Positions 1-10,803 of a DNA stretch of 64,000 nt are shown piece after piece. The notes under the pieces were generated by a model. It was not told the DNA's origin. It saw nothing but the letters and a program-made list of their open reading frames with translations, and made no database searches. The position numbers were made by a program, and so were the translations under genes. The stretch lies in NCBI GenBank assembly GCA_019914945.1, contig CM034099.1:20362704-20426703 (forward strand), written 5' to 3'. The DNA is from Typha latifolia (Eukaryota > Streptophyta > Magnoliopsida > Poales > Typhaceae). How positions within the stretch are numbered: the first letter of the stretch is position 1; each line of letters opens with the position of its first letter.

Positions 1-362
1 CCAAGCTCAAGGAGCAGGCGCGCCGGTTCGGGTCGGTTGTGGTGGTGACCAACCAAGTCGTTGACGTGATGAGCAACGAGGAGGGGACGAATGGGGTCAG
101 AATTGGGAATTATAGGGAATTGTTGTCGTCAGGTAGACGGGTCTGCCCTGCGCTAGGGTTATCGTGGGCGAATTGCGTCAATACGAGGCTCTTCTTGTCG
201 AGAAGCGACGAGGTAGTGGGCAATGGGGAATCGGATGGTTTGTGTGTGAGTACAAGGACGAGGAGGAGGATGCAGGTGGTTTTTGCTCCCCATTTGCCGG
301 CCTCCTCGTGTGAGTTCGAGATAAAGAAAGATGGGGTTTTGGGGGTCGAAGCAGAGAGGTAA
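1..362 (+). CDS. XRCC3: XRCC3-like RAD51 paralogue, C-terminal exon (partial)
   Basis: Only the last 119 codons are in the window; the frame is open from base 3 and ends at TAA 360-362. The segment begins with the RecA-fold strand typical of RAD51 paralogues (a VVVVTNQVVDVM run, residues about 13-24 of the fragment), then GRRVCPALGLSWANCVNTRL, and closes with the RRMQVVFAPHLPASSCEF stretch that marks plant XRCC3. In the family XRCC3 pairs with RAD51C in the CX3 complex and acts in nuclear homologous recombination repair and meiosis. The Walker A and B motifs and earlier exons lie off the left edge, so integrity of the whole gene cannot be judged. Identification rests on recalled family similarity, and the alternative would be another RAD51 paralogue. 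Confidence 0.82.
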   Translation, partial: KLKEQARRFGSVVVVTNQVVDVMSNEEGTNGVRIGNYRELLSSGRRVCPALGLSWANCVNTRLFLSRSDEVVGNGESDGLCVSTRTRRRMQVVFAPHLPASSCEFEIKKDGVLGVEAER

Positions 363-2880
363 GATCTCTGCTTCTTGCTCTTCTTTTTTCATCTGCTTTT
401 ATTAGCCTGTAATTAAAAGTTTATACACATGCTAATTGGTTTATTTAGAAGTGAGTATAGTTTCTTTGCTGTGCTTAATGAAACACAAGCTTGAAGAACA
501 GAAGACGTATTTTATTGCCTTGCTTCTAGTTAGACAACAGCAAACTTCTATGTGTTTGTCTATATAATGTATGATGTACTACTTGATCGGCCTTTTCTAG
601 CTTCTTTTTGTTGTTTTATGTCTCTTGTCTCATATTAAAGATCGATTTTTCATACCGAGAGATGAAACAAGTATGTTGTTAGTTTGCCAATGCACATGCA
701 AGTCCTTCGCTAGTCAATAAACTCCAATAAGTTGGTAAGGTTCAATATGAAAGCTTATGTAGAATAGATAGCAAATCTTAGTCAAGTAAAATTCAACTTC
801 TGCAAAATGGATGCCACATTCCTCAGTTAACATAAAATTAGACATTGTAGGGACTTGCCATGAAACCTAGTATACTGGTTTATTAGTTTGCTGTTATACA
901 AATTAGTATTATTGTCACAATTTAAGTTAATAGTACCCTTGAGTGAACCTAGACTTATAAATCCTTTAGATGGAGGGAATTGGAGATTCATTAAACTAAA
1001 AAAAAAAAAAAGAGCTATATTAATCAGTAATATTTATTTTGAATGGTGCCCAAGTAGTCTCACATATGCTAGGATTTGGAGTGCGCAAAATCCAAATTGT
1101 GTTCATTATTGCAAAGAGCATCTTTTTCTTCTTTTTATCAACAACCATATTTGTCCTGGATGACTTAATCACTAACACCTGATTAACTTACTGCAGTAGG
1201 CAGCGCTATCCTACCTACTTTATAGCAGTTCAAAATCTCTGGTAGCCAAGTCATAGTTCACATCAGATAAACATAAACTACTTAGCCTACCTAGACAAAA
1301 CTTGGGTTGTCTAATTGTTTTAGGACTTTTCAAGAATTATGTTAATTCTTCTCAATTTCAATGAAACATTTTCTCCTGATTATATCCTCTGCAGCACATG
1401 CAGTATTTCTCAAGCATCTGCACTAAGCTTTACTAGTATTGGGAACCTCCATTGTTTACATAGAGCAATAGAAGACAGCACCAGTTTCTTTTAAATGGAA
1501 AGACATTAACTGTTCTATTCCCTTAACTGTCTTCCCCTCTCTTTTGCCCCCTTATAGTTAACCAAGCTTTAAGGTAATGCATCTAACTCTATTTATCCAT
1601 CGGTCCACAACTTCAACATGTTCATCTGATCTCTGTTTAGTTCTCATCATTATTTGCTTGTCCACAATCACCTGAGAGCCATTCCATTGATATAATATAG
1701 GATTTTGGCTTGCCTAGTTATTTTATTTGGACATCAAGAATAAAATTGGAGGATGTTGAGCTAATAATTGAGTTCTTCTAACGGATATTTTAAGGTTTTC
1801 TATCAGTTAGAAATTCTTTCTACATGCCAATAGTAGAAGTTCCATATTCGTTATATCATGGATATGATTCTATAAGAGGTTTGTACAGTTCTATCATCTA
1901 AAATTGTTTGATAATAGTTGCTTCAACTTGTTAAAAAATTTATGTGAAGGAAGCTATCTTAAGATCTCCTTTGTATTCTCTTACCGTTTTCAAAGGGTTT
2001 AGCAGGTCTGAAAGACACTTGCATATTATGCATTATGCTTTCATCTTGTGATTTCGCTATATCACCAATAGTGATATTGTGTAGATATTATCAATCATTT
2101 AGATCTTTCCTTGATTACTATTGTGATAATTTAGAGTGAAATAACGTTTAGACACACGTATGTATCTAAATCATAGGCAACGATATCACTTCTTTGCTTA
2201 AGTAAAAAACATAAGAAATATTAAAAAATAAAAGCAAAGATGGACGTCAAAATTTTAATGTGAAAAAACCCAAACGGAAAAATAATCCATCAGTTCAAAC
2301 AATTTTGTTCCTCTTAGTTTTGCTTGTTAGAACTCACGATTCATTGTTTCTCGTGATTGATATTCAACCTCAATAGCCATTGAGATTGATCTTTCATTTA
2401 AATAGCCATTAAGATGAAAGATTAAGCTTTATATAAGAATATGACTTTATTGGTTGAAGAAACGATGTAGCCTCAATAGTTCTCCTTCAAATTGTTTCAC
2501 CAATAACTCTAAAATTAGGGTATCACAATACTTACATATAATTTCTAAGATAGAGCCAAATCCAAGTCTTATTCAAACTCACAAAAGTTTAAAAATTGCA
2601 AACTTCGTAGATGTGTTCGAACGCAGCCTGAGTGTATATGTATAAAAATATTTAGAATATTTTGTACACAATTGTTAATACTTAAAACCTAACATAGAAA
2701 TATCAAAAGAGGAGCTTTAATGTTCCAAGTGTCAAACCACTTTCTCACTCTATACTCTTCAGCTGTTAAAGCTACCAGTGTATAAACTATGGAGAATAAG
2801 CTACTTTTGCCTTGGGTAGACTTGAAATTAAGCAACAATTAAGGATGGTGTATTAATCTCATCAACTTATTATACAGTTA
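363..2880. other. Intergenic; AT-rich, no gene seen
   Basis: The first part is the 3' flank of the XRCC3-like gene. The rest is AT-rich with stops in all frames and no family I recognise. Positions about 2150-2650 look like degenerate LTR-type repeat sequence, with a short imperfect internal duplication (ATAGCCATTGAGATTGA near 2374 and ATAGCCATTAAGATGA near 2402). This is a weak call. Confidence 0.4.
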
Positions 2881-2882
2881 TT

Positions 2883-4182
2883 GAGACGCCCTTCGTTGCA
2901 ATGTCGAAACACCTAGCCATGAAGAAGCCTTCCTCTCCAAACTTTACTTTCTTCACCATCAACCCACCTACTCCCCCTCACACTAATAGCTCACATCTTC
3001 CTCGTCCTCTGCCTTAAGGTCCAATCTTCAGTCCCTCGTCAGCATGTGCCATCTTGGCACCGACGTTGCCACCTCAACCACTGATTCGCTTACCCGAAAG
3101 TTGGACTTCAACCTTCTCATTGGCGTCCTCAACAACTTATAACAGCTGCGAACGCCTTCACCTCCTTCGCCTCGTCTACTCTCTTCAACCTACCCTCACC
3201 AGTCGCATCTATACCTATTACATCATCTGCAACCTCACTGACGACGAACAGTGCGTGCTCGTTGCCATCTTGATTATGCATTATGATGACATCATCATCA
3301 CGAGAACATAGACAATGGCAACGACGTTGGCCGGCTTTAGGACTTCACCACGAAGACGAACGACGATATATCTTTACGCTCCCTAGGTTGGCGAAGTCTT
3401 TGAATAGTAAGATGCCTAAAAACGAAGAAGAAAAAGAAATAGTAAAATGCCTATAAATAAGGCTATAAAAAAAGAGCCCCTCAGCCGAGCTCTAAATGAG
3501 CGACTTGGCTTGCTCGGTTCAAATTAGTTTGATATATATTTTATTATAGTATGTACTATTTATTTAAAATTTTATGGGAATATGTTATGCATAATTAATA
3601 AATCACTTTAATTTTAAATAGGATGATATAAATTTGAATCATAAATTATATATATATAAATTAATTTTTTTTAATTGGTCAAATGACATTTAGTCACACA
3701 TGAGAACCCTCAAAAAATTATATCATTATAGCTAAATAATAAATATAAAAAAAATTGAAAACTGAGTCAACTTGATAATCTTATCGAGCCGACCTAGATT
3801 AAGCTCGTTCAAGCTCAACCCGTGATGCCCGAGGAAGGATCTATACAATGAATGTTTGGTGCCAGATCTGATATGCCTATGCGATTTAGAAGAGGCGTGG
3901 GCACGAGTACATGTCAGGGAGATTTGGTAGAGTGGATTGCCACGTAGGAGGATATCAAATGGCAGGACTGTGGGACCGGAGATAGGACGCTGTTGACGTG
4001 GCTAAGGGACGGCATGCAGGTAAAGGGGGGGAATACTTTCGACACAAAGCCGGCGATGTACAACTTCCCTAGCCTTGTGCTCATGAGCTCATGCAGGATA
4101 CCATCGCAGTGCACCAGCTGAAGGATTTTTACTTCAATTTTACTTATGGGCTAAAGCCTTGTGAATTCTACCGTCTTGATTA
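2883..4182 (+). pseudogene. GT31 galactosyltransferase-like pseudogene, frameshifted, deleted and interrupted
   Basis: Translated in pieces, this matches the two intact GT31 genes downstream in collinear order. An N-terminal start with a MKKPSSP segment lies near 2919. A piece around 3010-3140 reads LQSLVSMCHLGTDVATS...DFNLLIGVLNNL. A frameshift near 3140 leads into ERLHLLRLVYSLQPTLTSRI and MHYDDIII (3150-3297). A relic of the metal-binding region (TKTNDDISLRSL) follows near 3340-3390, then SLNSKMPKNEE near 3400-3430. About 420 bases of unrelated AT-rich sequence interrupt it (about 3440-3860), after which LVEWIAT, an in-frame TAG, and TFDTKPAMYNF resume (about 3921-4080). A deletion removed the stretch before LVEWIAT. 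It cannot make a working enzyme. Its closest relative by eye is the 9296-10297 gene. Confidence 0.85.
3440..3860. mobile_element. AT-rich insertion in GT31 pseudogene, probable transposon remnant
   Basis: This block separates two collinear halves of the GT31 pseudogene and has no counterpart in the intact copies. Its ends carry GAGCCGAGCTC-like and TCGAGCCGAC...AGCTCGTTCAAGCTC strings, a style typical of non-autonomous plant elements. A similar string set occurs at 33630-33870, including a shared GGATCTA(ta)CAATGAATG tail near 3839-3855 and 33852-33867. Exact boundaries and target duplication are not resolved. Confidence 0.45.
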
Positions 4183-4199
4183 AATCAACTTCCACGCCA

Positions 4200-5049
4200 C
4201 GAAAAGAATAAGATGGATTATATATTATCTATGACTTAATTGTTATGTCCTTTTATTTTATATGAGTATGATATAATACTGAGTAATAATTCAAGAGAAG
4301 CTATCATGAAAATGTACTCATAGGGAAAATTAAAGCTTTTTGTTTCATTGACTTTAGAAATTCAAATTTTATCATTTCAGAAGTACTTAGGTATATATAT
4401 CAAATCCGGATTTTAACTTCTATTTTTCTGATTTAGGCGCTAATGATTCGCGTAAACTAAGGAACATCTTTTACAAAGTGAGAAAACTGAGAGCAACCAA
4501 CAATCGAAATTGCCTCTCTCTCTCTCTCTCTCTCTCCAGAAGGATTCTTCAGAGACAACTAAGTTTCCCACACGGGATTAGTCAGTCTCCAGCCACAGAT
4601 TTAGAAAATTTAGCTCTCACAATATATTTTGATAGACTAATTGACATTATGGCGAGAATATTTAATGTATAGTCAAGACGGAGCCTCTTTTTCTTTTTTT
4701 GATTGAATAAAACTTATACACTAACCAATAATTCTAAAAAGTTGACGGGTACTTACTGCATAATCGATTTTAATCTCAAATAAATATTGTAAACAAGATT
4801 ACTCCATAGCTTGGCTCGATATTTTGACGGGGTAGAATCTAAGTGTGTTTGTTTAGCTCCAGAATGATTAAAAAAAAAAATTACCCGCGTTAGACGGTTG
4901 ACCCTCGGAATTATTGGCCAATGAAAACGCTTTACGTTTCGTTTGGGATATTACTTCGTTCTGAATTTGAATAAAAAAATCCCACTTATACATTCAACAT
5001 CCCACCTTCAGTCGTTGAGACTGGTCTACAAGCTCACGTATACATAGAT
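4200..5049. other. Intergenic between GT31 pseudogene and GT31 gene A; (CT)n tract
   Basis: No gene is seen. A (CT)n run of about 23 bases sits near 4514-4536. The last 100 bases would be the promoter or leader of the GT31 gene starting at 5050 or 5086; no convincing TATA box was found at a standard distance. Confidence 0.4.
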
Positions 5050-6018
5050 ATGCAAGTTTATTATCAATCTAGTATAGCCAAAGAAATGAAGAATCCTAAT
5101 TATTTCATCCCTAAGATATATCCTCCTGCAATACTCCTACTCCTCCCTCCTCTACTTGTAGCTATAACGTACCTTGTGCCACCCCCTAATGACTTTCAGC
5201 TTCCCTTCAATTTCTCTTCGTGCCGCCGCACCACCGTGGCTTCAGATTCCGTCATCCCGGCCACCGTAAACCCCGACTTCCGCCTCCTCATTGGCATCCT
5301 AACCCTTCCTGGGAGGTACGAGCGCCGCCATCTCCTCCGCCTCGCCTACTCCCTCCAACCTAGTCACACCGCCCACATCGACGTCCGATTCATCTTCTGT
5401 AACCTAAGGAACGAGGAGGACATCATCCTCGTCGCTCTCGAGATCATGCGATACGACGACATCATCATCCTCAACTGCACCGAGAGCATGAACACCGGCA
5501 AAACTTACACTTACTTCTCCAGCCTTCCGACAATCTTTGACGCCGTAGGTGACGCCAAAAGCCGACCTTATGACTACGTCATGAAGACGGACGATGACAC
5601 GTACTTCCGGTTGGATAATTTGGTCGAGTCACTAAGACACAAACATAAGGAGGACATGTACTTTGGAGCGGCGCTACCTTTCTATAAAAAGGATTCCCCG
5701 GAGTTCATGTTAGGGATGGGGTATATATTGTCATGGGACTTAGTCGAGTGGATTTCGACGTCGGAGATAGCGCGAAACAACGCGAACGGGCCGGAGGACA
5801 TGTTGACCGGCAAATGGCTCAACATAGGGAGGAAGGCGAAGAATAGGTATAGCACAACTCCGGCGATGTATGACTACAAAGGATCAAATCCAGAAGATTT
5901 CGTAACTCCAACTATTGCAGTGCACCAGCTGAAGGATAACTTGAGGTGGACTAAGACGCTGAAGCACTTCAACGTTACAGACGGGATGAAGCCTTCTAAA
6001 TTCTACCACATTCCTTGA
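5050..6018 (+). CDS. GT31 beta-1,3-galactosyltransferase-like protein (copy A)
   Basis: This single-exon gene encodes 322 residues with type II Golgi membrane topology: a short N-terminus, a hydrophobic anchor at about 27-43, and a luminal GT31 domain. Key marks are PDFRLLIG (75-82), YERRHLLRL (90-98), MRYDDIIIL (133-141), the metal/UDP-sugar binding DDD at 181-183 in MKTDDDTYF, LGMGYILSWDLVEW (221-234) and GPEDMLTG (247-254). The family transfers galactose, or a related sugar, from UDP-sugar to glycans or arabinogalactan proteins in the Golgi; the acceptor here is unknown. The Met at 5086 (residue 13) lines up with the internal Met of copy B and may be the true start. It sits between two dead copies in a same-strand tandem array. 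Family call firm, substrate unknown. Confidence 0.9.
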   Translation: MQVYYQSSIAKEMKNPNYFIPKIYPPAILLLLPPLLVAITYLVPPPNDFQLPFNFSSCRRTTVASDSVIPATVNPDFRLLIGILTLPGRYERRHLLRLAYSLQPSHTAHIDVRFIFCNLRNEEDIILVALEIMRYDDIIILNCTESMNTGKTYTYFSSLPTIFDAVGDAKSRPYDYVMKTDDDTYFRLDNLVESLRHKHKEDMYFGAALPFYKKDSPEFMLGMGYILSWDLVEWISTSEIARNNANGPEDMLTGKWLNIGRKAKNRYSTTPAMYDYKGSNPEDFVTPTIAVHQLKDNLRWTKTLKHFNVTDGMKPSKFYHIP

Positions 6019-6257
6019 AACTTCGTTGTTCTTTATCTTTCTTTTCTTTTTTTTTTTTTTTTTTTTTTTTCTTTTCTCTTTTTTTACAGTGGTAATCATG
6101 TAACGTCTGTCATGCATTAAGTCATTTTTGTCGACCAGAATCATTTGGAATAATTACTTGATGGAGTTAAATATTTGACATTGGGAATTAAATTATATTA
6201 TATTAATTTATTCTGGAAGCAATCTTAACAACAGGATTAGTGAAGTACCACCATATA

Positions 6258-6361
6258 GGCCCAACAGTTTGGGCCAGAATGTTCCTCGTTGGGCCTAGAC
6301 CAGGCTATGGCTCAAAACTTGGGCCGGAAATATTAGGCTCAAAGTTTGGCTCCTATATAAA
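6258..6361 (+). promoter_or_regulatory. Cluster of four TGGGCC (site II-like) motifs plus TATATAAA, no gene downstream
   Basis: GGCCCA lies at 6258-6263 and TGGGCC at 6270-6275, 6290-6295 and 6320-6325, followed by TATATAAA at 6354-6361. TGGGCY is the TCP-binding site II element of plant housekeeping promoters. No open reading frame or known RNA follows within 1.2 kb, so this may be a displaced promoter, a ncRNA promoter or transposon-borne sequence. Confidence 0.35.
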
Positions 6362-7034
6362 CACAGCCTAAGTTTACCTCTTCATAGACAATGATATTAA
6401 TTAGGTAAATACTTCAATGCACCTATGAAGAATAAAGATGTAAATTTGCCTCTAAACTATTTATCATGTAACAACGTATACCGATGGTGTTAAATGATAG
6501 TGCAAGTAGTTCATCAACTCATCTAGCAGACCTTTTCTTAAACATTTAAAAAGTAAATCCCGGCCGAGAGTTTCTTCCAAGCTGCCTTGCTTCCTCCCTC
6601 TCCCACTCCCTAGCCGATTTTTTGGCCAGGAAGAGGGGTGAATCCTCCCCCCTAACCGAGCTCCTTAGAGATTTCAGCCATATATTATGCCAGTGATTTA
6701 TGCCGTAGCTTCCTCGATCTTAGTTGTATGCAAAATTGTACGTACCTGGGTATGCATTATTGATGACGGAGCTATTGAATATCAAGTCCTTTACCCGTGG
6801 CACATCCTTCAGGTTAACCTACGTTACGTGTCTTGTAATATTCACTAGGCCTTATGAATACTAAACTGTAAGGCCTATTCATGGCTTTCGCTTGATCTCC
6901 CACTTGTTATTGTGTACCAACTTTGTATCAATTTTATTATAATTAATAAAGTTTTGTGCCCATATGCTTTTGCTAGATTTGTAATTTAAAATTTAATATA
7001 AAAAATATTACAATATAAATTAAAAAAAAAAAAA

Positions 7035-7053
7035 ATATATATATATATATATA
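7035..7053. repeat. (TA)n microsatellite
   Basis: This is a short uninterrupted AT dinucleotide run preceded by a poly-A tract. Confidence 0.85.
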
Positions 7054-7593
7054 AGAGGAGCAATGAAAGGAATTTTGTTACTAGATTGTGGGGGGTATTT
7101 TGTTGCCTATTTAATCTCTAATGATGGAAGATATATACTTGAAGTCTTATTTCTAAAATTCTTTATAAGATTCTATTATATTTCTTGAGATCTTTTCTAC
7201 TCATTTTCTCAATAGGAGCACTTAATAATATATCGATCTCGTGCCATCACTTTGTCAAAAGAAAAATTAAATCTAGGTTGGACCTTGAAAGTACCACAAC
7301 GAAATTCTCTAGACGATAGACTACCTATCGCGTTTAGGGGAGTGACCGCTATATTTCACAGGCCATTCTTCTTAATTTCTTTTAGGGGAGGGAAGGCTAT
7401 TTTTTAAAACTATTTAATAGTGCTATTCGGTTGATCATTGTTGAATTATATTTTTATTTGAACAGCACATAGCAATTAAAGACACATACAATAGCCTATA
7501 TGTAAATTTATTCATCATAATCTTAATTATCTTAGTCTTTCATAACACTTTTTCCTTCCAAAAAAGAAAGAAAGGGATAGTTCAAAACTCCTC

Positions 7594-7755
7594 AGAAGGA
7601 TAGATGCTGATAGGGGGTTAGCTAAGATGGGGAATAAAGAGAAGAATAGGTGACGGCATTGTGCCGTAGATGTATGACTGTCTACGTGAGTCCGAATAGG
7701 TTACACGACGCTCAAATACTCTAACGTCACCGATGAGTCGAAGTCTTCTTAGCTT
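7594..7755 (+). pseudogene. GT31 galactosyltransferase-like relic, C-terminal fragment
   Basis: About 160 bases match the 3' end of the neighbouring GT31 genes after allowing stops and frameshifts. ATGCTGATAGGGGG aligns with the MMTGAWL codons (Trp codon now TAG). A tract near 7665-7685 aligns with the PAMYDY codons. ACGCTCAAATACTCTAACGT reads TLKYSNVTDESKSS followed by a stop, against TLKYFNFTDGLKPSKF in copy B. Nothing upstream of it is recognisably GT31. It marks a third duplication event in the array. Confidence 0.7.
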
Positions 7756-9295
7756 TTAAGCTTAATAACTCATGAAATAATTGTCCTTTCCCCGTTATTG
7801 ACGGTTCTTGTCGTAGTGATATATGTGCTATTATATTCTTCAACTTGACTAAGATTATATCTTGGGAAGTGAAGGAGAGACGATCTCGCATCATCATATA
7901 TCGTGCTACGTAATAGGGTATGTGGTGATTAGTAAATAGTTAATGGTGTGGTTGTTCGATCTTTTGTTTCTGGTGGTGTTTAATGTTGGTGCTAAGAATT
8001 TTTTTTTAATTAAAATATATTATTAGGAATACAACCAAGTATATAAACCTATCAAAAAGAAAAGAAAAAAAAAGGTGACATATATTATAAATTTAGCTAA
8101 TTTTGGTTAGCTAACCTATAGTAAATTTGGCATCCCCGGGACAAAATTTTGAATTTGATATTCTTATTTTCATATATTTTCAGCGACTTTATTATCTACT
8201 TTGATTTCATATTTCTGTAAAATATATACATGCTCATTTCTGAATTATTACGAGAACCCTCTCCACCTATAGGAACATAGTTATATAGAAATTAACCTCG
8301 GCAACGTTGACGCATAGCATGCTTTTAGTTATTAATCACCTTCAATGGAAAATATTCTATTTATTTGAAGAAGTCAATCCTCAAACACCGTTAAATAAGC
8401 AAAAGTTTTACAAATTGTTACTCGGAGAATCGATTGCTAGGAGACTTTTAGCAAGATTTATGGCGCATTTAGTGGAAGCTGAAACAATGTGGTACTTACG
8501 AAGTAATTAAAGGTGATGCTTTAATATCTATACTACTTCGGAGACTTTTTAGCATGCATGAACTGTTTTCTTACCGTAGAAATAGCTGAATCTTATGTCA
8601 AAAAATATAAAGAATTGTAATTCAGATCTCACATCTTCGATCTACAATCTTTCCAAGTTAGTTAACCAAGAAATTTTTTTTTTTTTTGGTAAGTAGGTAT
8701 TTACCCTCTTTATGTTTCCAAATATTTGATAAATTTAAGGTCAAATAGGGTTAGATTTAGCCAATAGCATCATATACTTTTTTAGACATAGCTAAAACAA
8801 TACTAATTTAATTATCAAACCCAACTATGTATTCATTAATGGGTCAGAGTCTGCACGCACGAATCCCAAAGTCTCAACACAATACGATAGGCGACTGTCT
8901 CGGTTCTTAACAGTCAACTATATTCGAGTTAATTGTTCCAATTAATCTCGAAGCAATGCAAGCCTGCCATCGCTGACTTGGAGATGGATCACCTCAGATC
9001 CAACCTAGAAATTCGCGTCTCCCATCTCCTCCCACCCATTCCTCGATCACATGCTCCCGTGTTCTTGCTTCAGACTGCCCACACGTTTGTGTCACCTATA
9101 AGAATTCGGTATTTTTCCAAAGACAAAGTTAGGATAGTCTCCATAGACAGAGTTATAGCTAGTGACAGTGAACCAAGCCCCTTGTACACTTTATGTTAGG
9201 TGTCTTTAATAATCTCCGTGTCTTCCCTTCCTTCCTCAGTGCAACTCCACCGTCCTTAGAAAGTAAAGCAAATTAAAGCAAAGTAGCTAATTCCC
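7756..9295. other. Intergenic before GT31 copy B; no gene seen
   Basis: The sequence is AT-rich, with short open frames lacking family similarity at 8307-8510 and 8933-9199. The last 100 bases form the leader of GT31 copy B. Confidence 0.35.
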
Positions 9296-10297
9296 ATGGC
9301 TCTACTTAAGATCCGCCTTTCCAAGCCCTCCGAATTCCAACTACCAGCAGCCATGAAGAAATCTACAATACTCCCTAAACCATCTCCATCCACCATAACC
9401 CTAATCCTCCTCCCTCTCCTACTCTTAGCGTTTATCTACCTCTTCCTCTTCCCCAAAGAGTTCGAGCTGCAGTCTCTCATGAGCTCCTGCAACACCGCCA
9501 CGTACACCGCCGCTAACTTCACCGACAACGTGACCCGGAAGCCCGACTTCCGCCTCCTCATCGGCGTGCTGACCCGCGCCGATCTCTACGAGCGGCGGCA
9601 CCTCCTCCGCCTCGTCTACTCGCTGCAGACCAACCTCACCGCCCAGATCGACATCCGCTTCGTCTTCTGCCGCCTCTTCAAGGACGACCAGCGCGTCCTC
9701 GTCCCGCTCGAGATCATGCGCTACGACGACATCATGATCATCGACTGCGAGGAGAATCTGAACGAGGGCAAGACGCATGCGTTCTTCTCCAGCGTCGCGA
9801 AGCTCTACAACGACACTGGGAAGAAGCCCTACGACTACGTCATGAAGGCCGACGACGACCTCTTCATAAGGCTTCAGAGATTGATCGACTCGTTGAATCC
9901 CATGCCGAGGGAAGACATGTACTATGGATTTGTGATCCCCTGCGATAGCATGGATCCGTTCCGCGACTACATGTCCGGAATGGGGTACGTACTGTCGTGG
10001 GACTTGGTCGAGTGGATCGCCACGTCGGAGCTGGTGAAGAACAACACGGTGGGACCGGAGGACATGATGACGGGGGCGTGGCTCAGGCAGGGGAAACGCG
10101 GGAAGAACCGGTTCAACACGAAGCCGGCGATGTATGACTACCCGATACCGGTTCCGATCGACACGTGCTCCCACGAGTTCGTGCCCGATACCATCGCGGT
10201 GCACAGGCTCAAGGATAACCCCAAATGGGCGAGGACGTTGAAGTACTTCAACTTTACCGATGGATTGAAGCCTTCCAAGTTCTACCCGATTGATTAA
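9296..10297 (+). CDS. GT31 beta-1,3-galactosyltransferase-like protein (copy B)
   Basis: This single-exon gene encodes 333 residues and is a paralogue of the 5050-6018 gene. A membrane anchor is predicted at about 34-52. The GT31 domain shows PDFRLLIGVLT (83-93), YERRHLLRLVYSL (98-110), MRYDDIMIID (141-150), the DDD metal site at 186-188 in MKADDDLF, a GMGYVLSWDLVEWIATSE run, GPEDMMTG and a C-terminal TLKYFNFTDGLKPSKFYPID. Coding GC is clearly higher than in copy A, especially at third positions, which may mean it is the better conserved or more expressed member. The Met at 9353 (residue 20) aligns with the Met at 5086 of copy A and is a plausible alternative start. The role is a Golgi glycan galactosyltransferase by family; the acceptor cannot be deduced. 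Confidence 0.92.
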   Translation: MALLKIRLSKPSEFQLPAAMKKSTILPKPSPSTITLILLPLLLLAFIYLFLFPKEFELQSLMSSCNTATYTAANFTDNVTRKPDFRLLIGVLTRADLYERRHLLRLVYSLQTNLTAQIDIRFVFCRLFKDDQRVLVPLEIMRYDDIMIIDCEENLNEGKTHAFFSSVAKLYNDTGKKPYDYVMKADDDLFIRLQRLIDSLNPMPREDMYYGFVIPCDSMDPFRDYMSGMGYVLSWDLVEWIATSELVKNNTVGPEDMMTGAWLRQGKRGKNRFNTKPAMYDYPIPVPIDTCSHEFVPDTIAVHRLKDNPKWARTLKYFNFTDGLKPSKFYPID

Positions 10298-10800
10298 ATT
10301 TGTTTTCTTATTCTTTTAATACCATTTTTTTTTCTTTTATCCCTCTTGAAGTATTAAAAACTTATACTTTGCATAAGCTATTCAACTATAATTAAATCTC
10401 CCTATGTCAGCTCCAAAACCTTTTGTGGAGCACAAAGCGGATGATGGGGATTAGGATTTTAGACATTAGAGATAATTTTGCTTGGCCCGAAAGCTTTGCC
10501 TTGATCATAATTCATTGGTTTTCACCCGTTGTTTCACTGAGATCAAGTTCCGATGTGCATTTCTTTATGAGGGCTTAAATTGTAAAGTAGTGCTCATAAT
10601 GGGCTGGGCTTCGATCTATTTGTATATTACTTTAGGCTCATTAAAGGCCTATAATCCTGGACTTACTTCACTCTCTGCTCATCTGCTCCCTTCATATTAA
10701 TCCCAACACGATTCTAGAAACCCACGGATCTGCAGATCCACCGACTGAGATTTCCAACGGCGGCGCCGAGATCGCGGGTATAGTCGACTTCGGGTTCGGA
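10298..10800. other. 3' flank of GT31 copy B and leader of an unassigned segment
   Basis: No gene is supported. Pyrimidine-rich sequence near 10665-10710 and rising GC toward 10800 resemble a 5' leader for the exon-like segment beginning at 10804. Confidence 0.3.
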
Positions 10801-10803
10801 TCG

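Larger units (their letters stand above)
6019..7593. other. Intergenic; promoter-like cluster but no gene
   Basis: The block starts with a long T-rich tract (about 6040-6080) after GT31 copy A. It contains the TGGGCC/TATA cluster at 6258-6361 and a TA microsatellite at 7035-7053. No coding region is supported. Confidence 0.4.

Noticed and set aside
2150..2650. Solo LTR candidate
   Set aside because: The composition and phrases look LTR-like, but no TG..CA ends, target duplication or second copy could be defined.
9425..10204. 259-codon open frame on the minus strand
   Set aside because: It lies wholly antisense to GT31 copy B and reflects that gene's GC-rich third positions. The protein is Val/Glu/His/Arg-rich with no domain.
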